Assembly: GCA_014526335.1 (NCBI GenBank)
Contig: JACTAT010000315.1
Span: forward strand, 558,001-622,000
DNA length: 64,000 nt
Reading direction: 5' to 3'
DNA from: Chrysaora quinquecirrha
Taxonomy: Eukaryota; Cnidaria; Scyphozoa; Semaeostomeae; Pelagiidae
Shown: piece after piece, positions 1 to 26,500 of the stretch
How positions within the stretch are numbered: the first letter of the stretch is position 1
How the letters are laid out: the number at the start of each line of letters is the position of its first letter
Translations under genes and position numbers: made by a program
The notes under the pieces: model-generated
What the model was told of the DNA's origin: nothing
What the model saw: only the letters and a program-made list of their open reading frames with translations
Databases searched by the model: none

Positions 1-597
1 TGATGAGGAAGTACCAGTTTCCCACAGAACAAGACATGAAATAAAAAAATCACATATATTTAGGACCCGTTGTTGAGGAGAGATTTTTCTGTCTGTTATT
101 CCGTGTATCCTTTTGCAATTTTGAGAGTGGGGAAAAGGGCCGGCGATAAGGATTACAGTAGCAAAGGAAGCAACGTCAAGCTTTCAGATGGCGTGTTCAA
201 AGCCCTGTAAATTAAAGAGGGAGAGACAAAACTTGAGATTTTGTTCAAGAGCAGCGAAGCCCGAGGGATGACTGAGCTTGACTGGGGAACAGTGAAAACA
301 TTAATGAACAAAGTGTTAAAGCCGAAGGATTGATGAAGCAGTTTGCTCTAATAGGCTTGTGGAGTGGTGTGCTTTCTTAATTGGTGTTCAGATTATAAAA
401 ACTCTCCGTATTCAATTTTGCAACGAAAAAACTCGTTAACAGCAACAAAACGATACAAGGAAAAATTGAGGGAACTTGCTTTCCGTAGCCGCAAGAGATC
501 TACATTGATCTGAATAAGTTTATACGATACTTTCACAATGTGTCAACAGTCCTTAGTGTCATTTGGAAAACACAAACTAACTAATATACAAGACAGT
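1..597. repeat. Inverted diverged copy of CMIP intron sequence
   Basis: This stretch matches the reverse complement of 10696-11287 along its whole length, with scattered substitutions and small indels (about 93-95% identity by eye). Both ends are cut, by the window edge and by the N gap, so the true extent is unknown. The other copy begins 2 nt after a CMIP exon end, so the hidden continuation could include that exon in reverse. A coding-like frame lies at about 189-335, but most differences between the two copies inside it change the amino acid, which argues against current selection. Confidence 0.85.
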
Positions 598-1097
598 NNN
601 NNNNNNNNNNNNNNNNNNNNNNNNNNNNNNNNNNNNNNNNNNNNNNNNNNNNNNNNNNNNNNNNNNNNNNNNNNNNNNNNNNNNNNNNNNNNNNNNNNNN
701 NNNNNNNNNNNNNNNNNNNNNNNNNNNNNNNNNNNNNNNNNNNNNNNNNNNNNNNNNNNNNNNNNNNNNNNNNNNNNNNNNNNNNNNNNNNNNNNNNNNN
801 NNNNNNNNNNNNNNNNNNNNNNNNNNNNNNNNNNNNNNNNNNNNNNNNNNNNNNNNNNNNNNNNNNNNNNNNNNNNNNNNNNNNNNNNNNNNNNNNNNNN
901 NNNNNNNNNNNNNNNNNNNNNNNNNNNNNNNNNNNNNNNNNNNNNNNNNNNNNNNNNNNNNNNNNNNNNNNNNNNNNNNNNNNNNNNNNNNNNNNNNNNN
1001 NNNNNNNNNNNNNNNNNNNNNNNNNNNNNNNNNNNNNNNNNNNNNNNNNNNNNNNNNNNNNNNNNNNNNNNNNNNNNNNNNNNNNNNNNNNNNNNNN
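598..1097. other. Assembly gap of 500 N
   Basis: Exactly 500 N, the same as the second gap, so this is a placeholder length. CMIP exons upstream of 1212 and the continuation of the inverted repeat may lie here. Confidence 0.98.
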
Positions 1098-1211
1098 GCT
1101 GCGACAGAAGTTCTGCCACAATCAACTTGCGTGATAAGTTCAATCAATGTATTGTTTGTTTCAAGTCAATTTATCCAGATATGTATTAACGAAATTATTT
1201 CCTTCCCTCAG

Positions 1212-14352
<13,141 letters not shown>

Positions 14353-16280
14353 CGGCATCGACAGATCTTTTGGTTGAAGAGAACAAGACAAGTTTGAGGT
14401 CTTTAATAATTTAAGTGTTATCCACCATATAACAAGGATGTCTACCAACAGGGCAAAATTATTGTCTCAAAAAACATTAAGATTTGACAAATCGTTGTGA
14501 CATGTTTATAAATAGCTCTGCATGAATGTATTGATGACTGTAATGTCTTTTAGCCTAAATTATACAGAGTAGTATCTGTCTAGATGTACGTATATACATT
14601 TTTCGTTTCTTGACATTAAGATTGCGATTATATAATCTACAGCTATAAACTTGTATAACACAGAGCATAAGTTGCTTATCTAAGAAATCAGTGGTCAACT
14701 GGGTCCTTGGTCTGCAGCATGAAGCGTGCTTGCTAGTACCAGCTAACTGTGGATTTCCAAGAATTTGTAACATGTAGAGATGAATTGATTAAGGCCCTGT
14801 TTACACTGGATCGAAACCAAATGGATCCGCACCAAAAGTGGTATGGATAGGCCATGTGTTGACACAAGACCTGGTCAATACGAACCCATCGGGATCATTG
14901 GATTTCTGTCGAAAGCTGTCCCATTCGGATCCGATCCCAAAATGGTCTCGTTTAAACAGTTTGAATCGGATCCATCCGGGCACAGATAGGAATCGAGACT
15001 GATTAAATGTTTATCCGAGGCCATTCCAACATGGCAGACTGAACTCAGCTTTTGTTTTCTTCGTTATTGGGCTAAAAACGTTATCTCTGTGCTTAATTGC
15101 TCTCAATTGATTCGATTCCATGTAAAGCCACATCAAACAATGGGGTAAGCTCCAAATGGATCCTATCTCATTTGGATCCGATCTCGTGTAATTGGGACCT
15201 AGTTGTATTTAATTGGTATATAAGCTCTGTGAAACTTCTGAGTATGTAGTAAAAGTAACACTTTGTTTGCACTAAAGCTTTAGTGAATTTAGATATTATA
15301 AATGTATCTTGTAAATGTTTACTTTTTGTGTGATGAAAAAAATCGAGGTAAAGAGAATGAAATTTTGAAATAATTCAGATCATAAAAAATGACTACTTGG
15401 CGCTCGGATTTAAGGCACAGTTTTAAACCACTGAGAGTATCTTCATGAAACTCCCCAAGTTTTTCTAGAATCACTTCAAAATTATATTAGCTCGAAACGT
15501 TTTTGTTGTGGAGCACTCATTTTGATGATGTCATCAATTTTCCTTATATGGTAAAAAAATTCAATAAGCAATTTCTATGAAATTACTGTTCTTATATGCC
15601 ATAAAACGGCAGAACAGTGCCACGTGGCAGCCCAATTCGAACGTCAAAAGATGCGGAACATGTTCTACAATTCTACCAAGTTTCATGACGTTTAGGCTCA
15701 ACACAGAGATTTTATAATGCCGCGATCTATATGTGATTCAAAAAGCCCAGCTTTTGTAGGGTTAAAGAAACTTTTAGTACTAGGGAAATGCCTTAGTTTC
15801 TTCAACTAACTATATTCCTAGCCACAGCCCCGTGAGTTAATCATTCTATGCACATTCTCACGGTTTAACTAACTCCCAAAAAAACGGTTATTCATCCAGT
15901 TTCCTTGAGAATTACACTTTGATTCAACAGTGTTTGAAGATTATTTATTTTTATTATCCACACCATCTCATGCCAATAAAAAGACTTATATAATCCATGT
16001 TAACTTCTCAGAATCTGCTGATGAAATCACGGAGAAAAGTATCAAATTAAACTCTTTAGTTGTTGTTGATTCTTTTTAGTATAATTAATGAAGTGAAAAA
16101 ATTTTTTGGCTGTTTTCTCTATCTTCTTTCCTGTTTTGGGCGAAAAGGGCTATTTGTTTGGTTTCGTCTTCTCTTTTCTTGTTTCAATTGTTTCCTTGCT
16201 CCAAAATCCATGACACTAAAATTCAGAGCATTCCGACGTCAGTTGGATCTCTTTCTTATCTGTGGCCTTATCACTATTCT
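14353..16280. other. Intergenic stretch between CMIP and satellite
   Basis: No coding exon is recognised. It begins with presumed CMIP 3' UTR. A MITE-like repeat occupies about 14791-15202, and ordinary AT-rich sequence with a possible dispersed repeat (about 15380-15760) follows. The satellite starts near 16281. Confidence 0.7.
14791..15202. mobile_element. MITE of the GTTTACAC / GGATCC family
   Basis: The left end GGCCCTGTTTACACTGGATC is mirrored by the right end CGGATC(T)CGTGTAATTGGGACC region in reverse. AAATGGATCC and GGATCCGAT words occur in both arms. The target duplication is unclear. Confidence 0.55.
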
Positions 16281-19200
16281 GTGCTATAGCCTTGCTGACT
16301 GGCCAAAATTAGGCAAAAATCAAGGGTTTTTAAAACTCCTTTTTTTATTCAAAAATAGTAACAAAATCCTACTAGATACACCCTGATCTGCCTCTAGGGA
16401 GTAGATGAATATTTTTCTATCAAAATAGGTTGATTTTGGGAGGAAAATTTCCCTTAAAACAGCCAAAAAAGCAAGTCTTTATATAGGTTTGTCAAAAGGC
16501 CAAAAAACGACAAAAATCAGGGGGCTTGAAAACTCCCTTTTTTATTCAACAATTGTTACATACTCCAACTAGATACCCCCTAATTTCTTTTAAGGGGTGA
16601 ATAAAGGGTTTTCTATCAACCCAGGTCGAATTTGGGAGAAAAAATTTTTGGCAAAAAAAAGCCAAAAAGGCAAGTTTATAGCTTGCCAAATGGCCAAAAA
16701 TGGACCAAAATCAGAGGGCTTAAAACTACGTTAATATAATTACAAAATCCTGTTATATATCCCATAATCCGCTTCTGGGAGGTAAATAAAGTGTTTTTGT
16801 ATCAAAAAGGTCGATTTTTTGGAAAAAAAATTTCCCGCAAAAAATCATCAAAAAGGCAAGTCTATAGCCTTGCGAATTGGCCAAAAATCTGCAGAAATCT
16901 GGGGTCTTCAAAACACCCTTTTTTCTTAAAAAATAGTTAAAAAATCCTACTAGACAACCTTTGATCATCTTTTAGGGGGTAGATATTATCTTTTTCTATC
17001 AAAATAGGTCGATTTCGGGAGAAGACATTTCCCGCGAAAAGTTACCAAAAAGACAAGTCTACAGCCTTGCCAAATGGCCAAAAGTCGACCAAAATCAGGG
17101 GCCTTGAAAAATCCCTTTTTTATTCAAAAATAATTACAAAATCCTACTATATACCCCTTGATCGTCTTCTAGGGAATAAATAATATGATTTTTTATCAAA
17201 ATAGGTCAGTTTCGGGAGAAGAGGTTTCCCGGAAGAAATTGCCAAATTGGTAAGTTTATAGCCATGCCAAATGGCCGAAAATCGGCCAAAATCTAAGGTT
17301 TTCAAAACGCCCTTTTCTTAAAAAAAGGTTACAAAGTCCTACTAGATACCCCCTGATCTTCTTCTTGGGGCTAAATAAAATGTTTTTCTATCAAAAAAGG
17401 TCGATTTGGGAAGAAAACATTTCCCGCAAAAAATCGCCGAAAAGGCATGTCTATAGCCTTGGCAAATGGCCGAAAATGGGCCAAATCATGGGTTTTGAAA
17501 ACTCCCCTTTTTTCTTCAAAAATAGTTACAAAGTCCTACGAGATACCCCCTAATCTGCCTCTAGGGGTGAAATAAAGGGTTTTTCTATCAAAATAGGCCG
17601 ACTTTGGAAGAAAAAGTTTTCACCAAAAAATCTCGAAAAAGGCAAGTTTATAGCCTTGCCAAATGGCCAATAGTCGACAAAAATCAGGGGTTTTGAAAAC
17701 TCCTTTTTTTAGAAAATATTTATTAAAATATTTATTATGAACAATTTGAGTGAGAAAATTTTTACCCAAAAATCGCCAAAAAGGCAAGTCTATAGCTTTG
17801 CCAAATAGCCAAAAATTTGCCCAAGTCAGGGGTTATTGAAAACTCCATTTTTCATAGAAAATATTTATTAAGTCCTCCTTAATACCCACTGAATAGTTTC
17901 TATAGGGTAAATAAGGTGTTTTTTTCATCAAATTGGGACCAATTTGAAGGAGAACATTTTTCCCCGAAATTCGCCAAAAAGGAAGTCTATAGCCTTGCCA
18001 AATGGCCAAAAATTGGCCCAAATCAGGGGTTTTGAAAACAACCTTTTTTCGTAGAAAATATTCATTAAATCCTCCTTAATACCCCCTGAATAGTCGCTAT
18101 TGGGTAAATAAGGTGTCTTTCTATCAAATTGAGACCAATTTGAAGGAGAAAATTCCTCCCCGAAATTCGCCAAAAAAGCAAGTCTATAGCCTTGCCAAAT
18201 GGCCAAAAATTGGCCCAAATCAGAGGTTTTTGAAAACTCCCTTTTTTCTCAGAAAATACTTAGTAAATCCTACTTAATACCCCCTGAAAAGCCTATAGGA
18301 GGTAAATAATGTGTTTATCTATCAAATTGGGACTAATTTGAAGGAGAAAATTTCCTCCAAAAATCGCAAAAAGGCAAGTCTATAGCTATGCCAAATGGTA
18401 AAAAATTGGCCCAAATCAGGGGTTTTTCAAAACTCCATTTTTCTAGAAAATATTTAGTAAATCCTACTTAATACCCCCTGAAAAGCCTATAGGGGGTAAA
18501 TAATGTGTTTATCTATCACATTGGGCCTAATTTGAAAAAGAAAATTTCCCCCGAAAAATCGCAAAAAAGGCAAGCCTATAGCCTTGCCAAATGGCCAAAA
18601 ATTGGCCCAAATCAGGGGTTTTTGAAAACTCCCTTTTTTCTCAGAAAATACTTAGTAAATCCTACTTAATACCCCCTGAAAAGCCTATAAGGGGTAAATA
18701 ATGTGTTTATCTATCAAATTGGGACTAATTTGAAGGAGAAAAATTCTCCCCAAAAATCGCAAAAAGGCAAGTCTATAGCTATGCCAAATGGTAAAAAATT
18801 GGCCCAAATCAGGGGTTTTTCAAAACTCCATTTTTCTAGAAAATATTTTGTAAATCCTACTTAATACCCCCTGAAAAGCCAATAGGTGGTAAATAATGTG
18901 TTTATATATCACATTGGGCCTAATTTGAAAAAGAAAATTTCCCCGAAAAATCGCCAAAAAGGCAAGCCTATAGCCTTGCCAAATGGCAAAAAATCGGCCA
19001 AAATCAGGGGTTTTGAAAACAACCTTTTTTCGTCGAAAATATTTACTAAATCCTCCTTAATACCCCCTGAATAGTTTCTATTGGGTAAATAAGGTGTTTT
19101 TCTAACAAATTGAGACCAATTTTAAGGAGAAAATTCCCCCCGAAATTCGCCAAAAAGGCAAGTCTATAGCCTTACCAACTGGCCAAAAATCGGCCAATAT

Positions 19201-21120
19201 CAGGGGTTTTGAAACTGAAAACTCCCTTTTTTCTTAGAAAGTATTTAGTAAATCCTCCCTAATACCCCCTGAATAGTTTCTAGGGGGTAAATAGGGTGTT
19301 TTTCTATCAGATTGGGACCAATTTGAAGGAGAAAATTTTTCCACAAAAATCGCCAAAAAAGCAAGTCTATAGCCTTGCTAAATAGCCAAAAATCGGCCAA
19401 AATCAGGGGTTTTGAAAACTCCCATTTTTCTTTGAAAATATTTAGTATATCTTCCTTAATCCCTCTTGAATAGCCTCTAGGGGGTAAAAAGGGTGTTTTT
19501 CTATTAAATTGGGACCAATTTGAGTGAGAATATTTTTCCCAAAAAATTGCAAAAAAAGGCAAGTATATAGCCTTGCTAACTGGCCAATATGGGCAAAAAT
19601 CAGGGGTTTTTAAAACTCCCTTTTTTTAAAAAATACTTTGTAAATCCTCCTTAATACCCCCTGAAAAGCCTCTAAAGGGTAAATAAGGCGTTTTTCTATC
19701 AAATTGGGACCAATTTGAAACAGAAAATTATTCCACCAAAGTCGCAAAAAAGGCAAGTCTATAGCCTTGCCAAATGGCCAAAAATCGGCCAATATCAGGG
19801 GTTTTGAAAACTCCCCTTTTCCTTAGAAAATATATAGTAAATCCTCCTTAATACCCCCCTGAAAAGCCTCTAAAGGGTAAATAAGGCGTTTTTCTATCAA
19901 ATTGGGACCAAGTTGAAGGAGAAAATTTTTCCACCGAAATCGCAAAGAAGCCAAGTCTATAGCCTTGCCAAGTGGCATAAAATCGGCAAATATCAGGGGT
20001 TTTGAAAACTCCCCTTTTCCTTAGAAAATATATAGTAAATCCTCCTTAATACCTCCTGAATAGCCTCTAGGGGGTAAATAAGGTTTTTTCTATCGAATTG
20101 GGACCAATTTGGAGGAGAAAGTTTCTCCCAAAAATCGCCAAAAAGGCGAGTCTATAGCCTTGCAAACTGGCCAAAAATCTGCAAAAAATCAGGGGTTTTT
20201 AAAACTCCCTTTTTTTGAAAAATACTTAGTAAATCCTCCTTAATATCCCCTGAAAAGCCTCTAAAGGGTAAATAGACGTTTTTCTATCAAATTGGGACCA
20301 ATTTTAAGGAGAAAATTTTTCCACCAAAATCGCAAAAAAGTCAAGTCTATAGCCTTGCCAAATGGCCAAAAAACGGCCAATATCAGGGGTTTTGAAAACT
20401 CCTCTTTTCCTTAGAAAATATAAAGTAAATCCTCCTTAATACCCCCTGAATAGCCTCTTGGGGGGTAAATAAGGTGTTTTTCTATGAAATTAGGACCAAT
20501 TTGAGTAAGAAAATTTCTCCCCAAAAATCGCCAAAAAGTCAAGTCTATAGCCTTGCCAAATGGCCAAAAATTGGCCAAAATCAAGGGTTTTGGAAAACTC
20601 CCTTTTTTCCTAGAAAATATTTAGTAAATCCTCCTTAATACCCCCCTGAAAAGCCTCAAAAGGGTAAATAAGGTGATTTTCTATCAATTCCGGACGAATT
20701 TGATTTAGAAAAGTTTTCCCCAATAATCGCCAAAAAAGACAAGTCTATAGCCTTGCCAAATAGCCAAAAATCGGTCAAAATCAGGGGTTTTGAAAACTCC
20801 CTTTTTTCTTTGAAAATATTTAGTATATTTTCCTTAATCCCCCCTGAATAGCCTCTAGAGGGTAAAAAAGGTGTTTTTCTATTAAATTGGGACCAATTTG
20901 AGTAAGAATATTTTTCCCCAAAAATTGCAAAAAAAAGCAAGTCTATAGCCTTGCCAAATAGCCAAAAATCGGTCAAAATCAGGGGTTTTGAAAACTCCCT
21001 TTTTTGTTCGAAAATATTTAGTATATTTTCCTTAATCCCCCCTGAATAGCCTCTAGAGGGTAAAAAAGGTGTTTTTCTATTAAATTGGGACCAATTTGAG
21101 TAAGAATATTTTTCCCCAAA

Positions 21121-22790
21121 ACTCCCCTTTTTTAAAAAAATATTTAGTAAATTCTCCTATATACCCCCTGAATTGCTTCTATGGGTTAAATAAGGTGTTT
21201 TTCTATTAAATTAAGACCAATTTGAGTGAGAATATTTTTCCCAAAAATTGCAAAAAAAAGGCAAGTCTATTTCCTTGCCAAATTGCCAAAAATTGGTCAA
21301 AAATCCCGGTTTTTGAAAACTTTCTTTTTTCTTGAAAATATTTAGTAAATCCTCTCTAGTAACCCCAGAATAGCCTCTAGAGGGTAAATAAGGTGTTTTT
21401 CTATCAAATTGGGACGGATTTGAGTGAGAAAATTTCTCCCCAAAAATCGCCATAATGGCAAGTCTATAGCCTTGCCAAATGGCCAAAAATTGGCCAAAAT
21501 AAGGGGTTTTTGAAAACTCCCTTTTTTCTCACAAAATATTTAGTAAATCCTCCTTAATACCCCCTGAATAGCCTCTAGGGGGTAAATAAGGTGTTTTTCT
21601 ACCAAATTGGGACCAATTTGATTAAGAATATTTTTCCCCAAAAATTGCAAAAAAAGCAAGTCTATAGCCTTGCCAAATGGCCAAAAATCGGCTAAAATCA
21701 TTGGTTTTGAAAACTCCCCTTTTTTAAAAAAATATTTAGTAAATTCTCCTATATACCCCCTGAATTGCTTCTATGGGTTAAATAAGGTGTTTTTCTATCA
21801 AATTAAGACCAATTTGAGTGAGAATATTTTTCCCAAAAATTGCAAAAAAAAGGCAAGTCTATTTCCTTGCCAAATTGCCAAAAATTGGTCCAAAATCCGG
21901 GTTTTTGAAAACTTTCTTTTTTCTAGAAAATATTTAGTAAATCCTCTCTAGTAACCCCAGAATAGCCTCTAGAGGGTAAATAAGGTGTTTTTCTATCAAA
22001 TTGGGACGGATTTGAGTGAGAAAATTTCTCCCCAAAAATCGCCATAATGGCAAGTCTATAGCCTTGCCAAATGGCCAAAAATTGGCCAAAATAAGGGGTT
22101 TTTGAAAACTCCCTTTTTTCTCACAAAATATTTAGTAAATCCTTCTTAATACCCCCTGAATAGCCTCTAGGGGGTAAATAAGGTGTTTTTCTACCAAATT
22201 GGGACCAATTTGAGTAAGAATATTTTTCCCCAAAAATTGCAAAAAAAGCAAGTCTATAGCCTTGCCAAATGGCCAAAAATCGGCTAAAATCATTGGTTTT
22301 GAAAACTCCCCTTTTTTAAAAAAATATTTAGTAAATTCTCCTATATACCCCCTGAATTGCTTCTATGGGTTAAATAAGGTGTTTTTCTATCAAATTAAGA
22401 CCAATTTGAGTGAGAATATTTTTCCCAAAAATTGCAAAAAAAAGGCAAGTCTATTTCCTTGCCAAATTGCCAAAAATTGGTCCAAAATCCGGGTTTTTGA
22501 AAACTTTCTTTTTTCTAGAAAATATTTAGTAAATCCTCTCTAGTAACCCCAGAATAGCCTCTAGAGGGTAAATAAGGTGTTTTTCTATCAAATTGGGACG
22601 GATTTGAGTGAGAAAATTTCTCCCCAAAAATCGCCATAATGGCAAGTCTATAGCCTTGCCAAATGGCCAAAAATTGGCCAAAATAAGGGGTTTTTGAAAA
22701 CTCCCTTTTTTCTCACAAAATATTTAGTAAATCCTTCTTAATACCCCCTGAATAGCCTCTAGGGGGTAAATAAGGTGTTTTTCTACCAAA
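21121..22790. repeat. Satellite trimer unit of 592 bp, about 2.8 copies
   Basis: The variant run CCCCTTTTTTAAAAAAATAT recurs near 21121, 21712 and 22304. The block that follows, with its CTATTTCCTTGCC variant monomer, is repeated with almost no change for 592 bp. The third copy diverges near 22790. Confidence 0.9.
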
Positions 22791-23560
22791 TTTGGACCAA
22801 TTTGGACGAGAAAATTTCTCCCAAAAATCGCCAAAAAGGCAAGTCTATAGCCTTGCACACTGGCCAAAAATCGGCCAAAATCAGGGGTTTTTGAAAACTC
22901 CCTTTTTTTAAAAAATACTTAGTAAATCCTCCTTAATACCCCCTGAAAAGCCTCTAAAGGGTAAATAATGTGTTTTTCTATCAATTCCGGACGAATTTGA
23001 GTTAGAAAATTTTTCCCCAATAATAGCCAAAAAAGACAAGTCTATAGCCTTGCCAAATGGCCAAAAGTCGGCCAATATCAGGGGTTTTTGAAAACTCCCT
23101 TTTTTCCTAGAAAATATTTAGTAAATCCTCCTTAATACCCCCCTGAAAAGCCTTTAAAGGGTAAATAAGGTGTTTTTTCTATCAATTCCTGACGAATTTG
23201 AGTTAGAAAATTTTTCCCCAATAATCGCCAAAAAAGACAAGTCTATAGCCTTGCCAAATGGCCAAAAGTCGGCCAATATCAGGGGTTTTGAAAACTCCCC
23301 TTTTCCTTAGAAAATATATAGTAAATCCTCCTTAATACCCCCTGAATAGCCTCTAGGGAGGTAAATAAGGTGTTTTTCTATCAAATTGGGACCAACTTGG
23401 AAGAGAAAATTTCTCCCAAAGATTGCCAAAAAGGCAAGTCTATAGCCTTGCAAACTGGCCAAAAATCGGCCAAAATCAGGGGTTTTTGAAACTCCCTTTT
23501 TTTAAAAAATACTTAGTAAATCCTCCTTAATACCCTCTAAAAAGCCTCTGAAGGGTAAAT

Positions 23561-26500
23561 AATGTGTTTTTCTATCAAATTGGGACCAATTTGAAGAAGA
23601 AAATTATTCCCCAAAATCGCAAAAAAGGCAAGTCTATAGCCTTGCCAAATAGCCAAAAATCGGTCAAAATCAGGGGTTTTGAAAACTCCCTTTTTAAAAA
23701 ATATTTAGTAAATTCTCCTATATACCCCCTGAATTGCTTCTATGGATTAAATAAGGTGTTTTTCTATCAAATTGGGACCAATTTGAGTGAGAATATTTTT
23801 CCGAAAAATTGCAAAAAAGGCAAGTCTATTGCCTTGCCAAATTGCCAAAAAATGGTCCAAAATCAGGGTTTTTGAAAACTTTCTTTTTTCTTAGAAAATA
23901 TTTAGTAAATCCTCTCTAGTAACCCCAGAATAGCCTCTAGAGGGTAAATAAGGTGTTTTTCTATCAAATTGGGAAGGATTTTAGTGAGAAAATTTCTCCC
24001 CAAAAATCGCCATAATGGCAAGTCTATAGCCAAATGGCCAAAAATTGGCCAAATAAGGGGTTTTTGAAAACTCCCTTTTTTCTTAGAAAAAATTTAGTAA
24101 ATCCTCCTTAATACCCCCTGAATAGCCTCTAGGGTGTAAATAAGGTGTTTTTCTATCAAATTGGGACGAATTTGGAGGAGAAAATTTCTCCCAAATATCG
24201 CCAAAAAGGCAAGTCTATAGCCTTGCAAACTGGCCAAAAATCGGCCAAAATCAGGGGTTTTTGAAAAGTCCCTTTTTTCTGAAGAAATATTTAGTAAATC
24301 CTCCTTAATACCCCCTGAATAGCCTCTAGGGGGTAAATAAGGTGTTTTTCTATCAAATAGGGACAAATTTGGAGGAGGAAATTTCTCCCAAATATCGCCA
24401 AAACGGCAAGTCTATAGCCTTGCAAATTGGCCAAAAATCGGCCAAAATCAGGGGTTTTTTTTAAGCTCCCTTTTTTAAAAAATACTTAGTAAATCCTCCT
24501 TAATACCTCCTGAAAAGCCTCTAAAGGGTAAATAAGGCGTTTTTCTATCAAATTGGAACCAATTTGAAACAGAAAATTTTTCCACCAAAATCGCAAAAAA
24601 GGCAAGTCTATAGCCTTGCCAAATGGCCAAAAATCGGCCAATATCAGGGGTTTTGAAAACTCCCCTTTTCCTTAGAAAATATATAGTAAATCCTCCTTAA
24701 TACCCCCTGAAAAGCCTCTAAAGGGTAAAAAAGGCGTTTTTCTATCAAATTGGGACCAATTTGAAGAAGAAAATTTTTCCACCAAAATCGCCAAAGAGGC
24801 AAGTCTATAGCCTTGCCAAATGGCCAAAAATTGGCCAAAATCAGGGGTTTTTCAAACTCCCTTTTTTTAAAAAATACTTAGTAAATCCTCCTTAATACCC
24901 TCTAAAAAGCCTCTGAAGGGTAAATAATGTGTTTTTCTATCAAATTGGGACCAATTTGAAGAAGAAATTTATTCCCCAAAATCGCAAAAAAGGCAAGTCT
25001 ATAGCCTTGCCAAATAGCCAAAAATCGGTCAAAATCAGAAGTTTTGAAAACTCCCCTTTTTTAAAAAAATATTTAGGAAATTCTCCTATATACCCCCTGA
25101 ATTGCTTCTATGGATTAAATAAGGTGTTTTTCTATCAAATTGGGACCAATTTGAGTGAGAATATTTTTCCGAAAAATTGCAAAAAAGGCAAGTCTATTGC
25201 CTTGCCAAATTGCCAAAAAATGGTCCAAAATCAGGGTTTTTGAAAACTTTCTTTTTTCTTAGAAAATATTTAGTAAATCCTCTCTAGTAACCCCAGAATA
25301 GCCTCTAGAGGGTAAATAAGGTGTTTTTCTATCAAATTGGGAAGGATTTTAGTGAGAAAATTTCTCCCCAAAAATCGCCATAATGGCAAGTCTATAGCCT
25401 TGCCAAATGGCCAAAAATTGGCCAAAATAAGGGGTTTTTGAAAACTTCCTTTTTTCTTAGAAAAAATTTAGTAAATCCTCCTTAATACCCCCTGAATAGC
25501 CTCTAGGGTGTAAATAAGGTGTTTTTCTATCAAATTGGGACGAATTTGGAGGAGAAAATTTCTCCCAAATATCGCCAAAAAGGCAAGTCTATAGCCTTGC
25601 AAACTGGCCAAAAATCGGCCCAAATCAGGGGTTTTTGAAAACTCCCTTTTTTCTTAAAAAATATTTAGTAAATCCTCCTTAATACCCCCTGAATAGCCTC
25701 TAGGGGGTAAATAAGGTGTTTTTCTATCAAATAGGGACAAATTTGGAGGAGGAAATTTCTCCCAAATATCGCCAAAAAGGCAAGTCTATAGCCTTGCACA
25801 CTGGCCAAAAATCGGCCAAAATCAGGGGTTTTTAAAACTCCCTTTTTTTAAAAAATACTTAGTAAATCCTCCTTAATACCCTCTAAAAAGCCTCTGAAGG
25901 GTAAATAATGTGTTTTTCTATCAAATTGGGACCAATTTGAAGAAGAAATTATTCCCCACAATCGCAAAAAAGGCAAGTCTATAGCCTTGCCAAATGGCCA
26001 AAAGTCGGCCAATATCAGGGGTTTTGAAAACTCCCCTTTTCCTCAGAAAATACTTAGTAAATCCTCCTTAATACCCCCTGAAAAGCATCTAAAGGGTAAA
26101 TAAGGCGTTTTTCTATCAAATTGGAACCAATTTGAAGCAGAAAATTTTTCCAAAAAAATTGCAAAAAAGGCAAGTCTATAGGCTTGCAAACTGGCCAAAA
26201 ATCGGCCAATGTCAGGGGTTTTTTTAAGCTCCCTTTTTTAAAAAATACTTAGTAAATCCTCCTTAATACCCCCTAAAAAGCCTCTAAAGGGTAAATAATG
26301 TGTTTTTCTATCAAATTAGGACCAATTTGAAGAAGAAAATTATTCCCCAAAATCGCAAAAAAGGCAAGTCTATAGCCTTGCCAAATGGCCAAAAATCGGC
26401 CAATATCAGGGGTTTTGAAAACTCCCCTTTTCCTTAGAAAATATATAGTAAGTCCTCCTTAATACCCCCTGAATAGCCTCTAAGGGGTAAATAAGGTGTT

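Noticed and set aside
1098..1134. End of an upstream CMIP exon just after the gap (GCTGCGACAGAAGTTC...)
   Set aside because: The frame LRQKFCHNQL is open for a few codons only, there is no firm donor, and I cannot align it to CMIP.
538..1147. Open frames of about 190 codons across the first gap
   Set aside because: They consist almost wholly of N and are artefacts of translating the gap. The same applies around 37401-38212.
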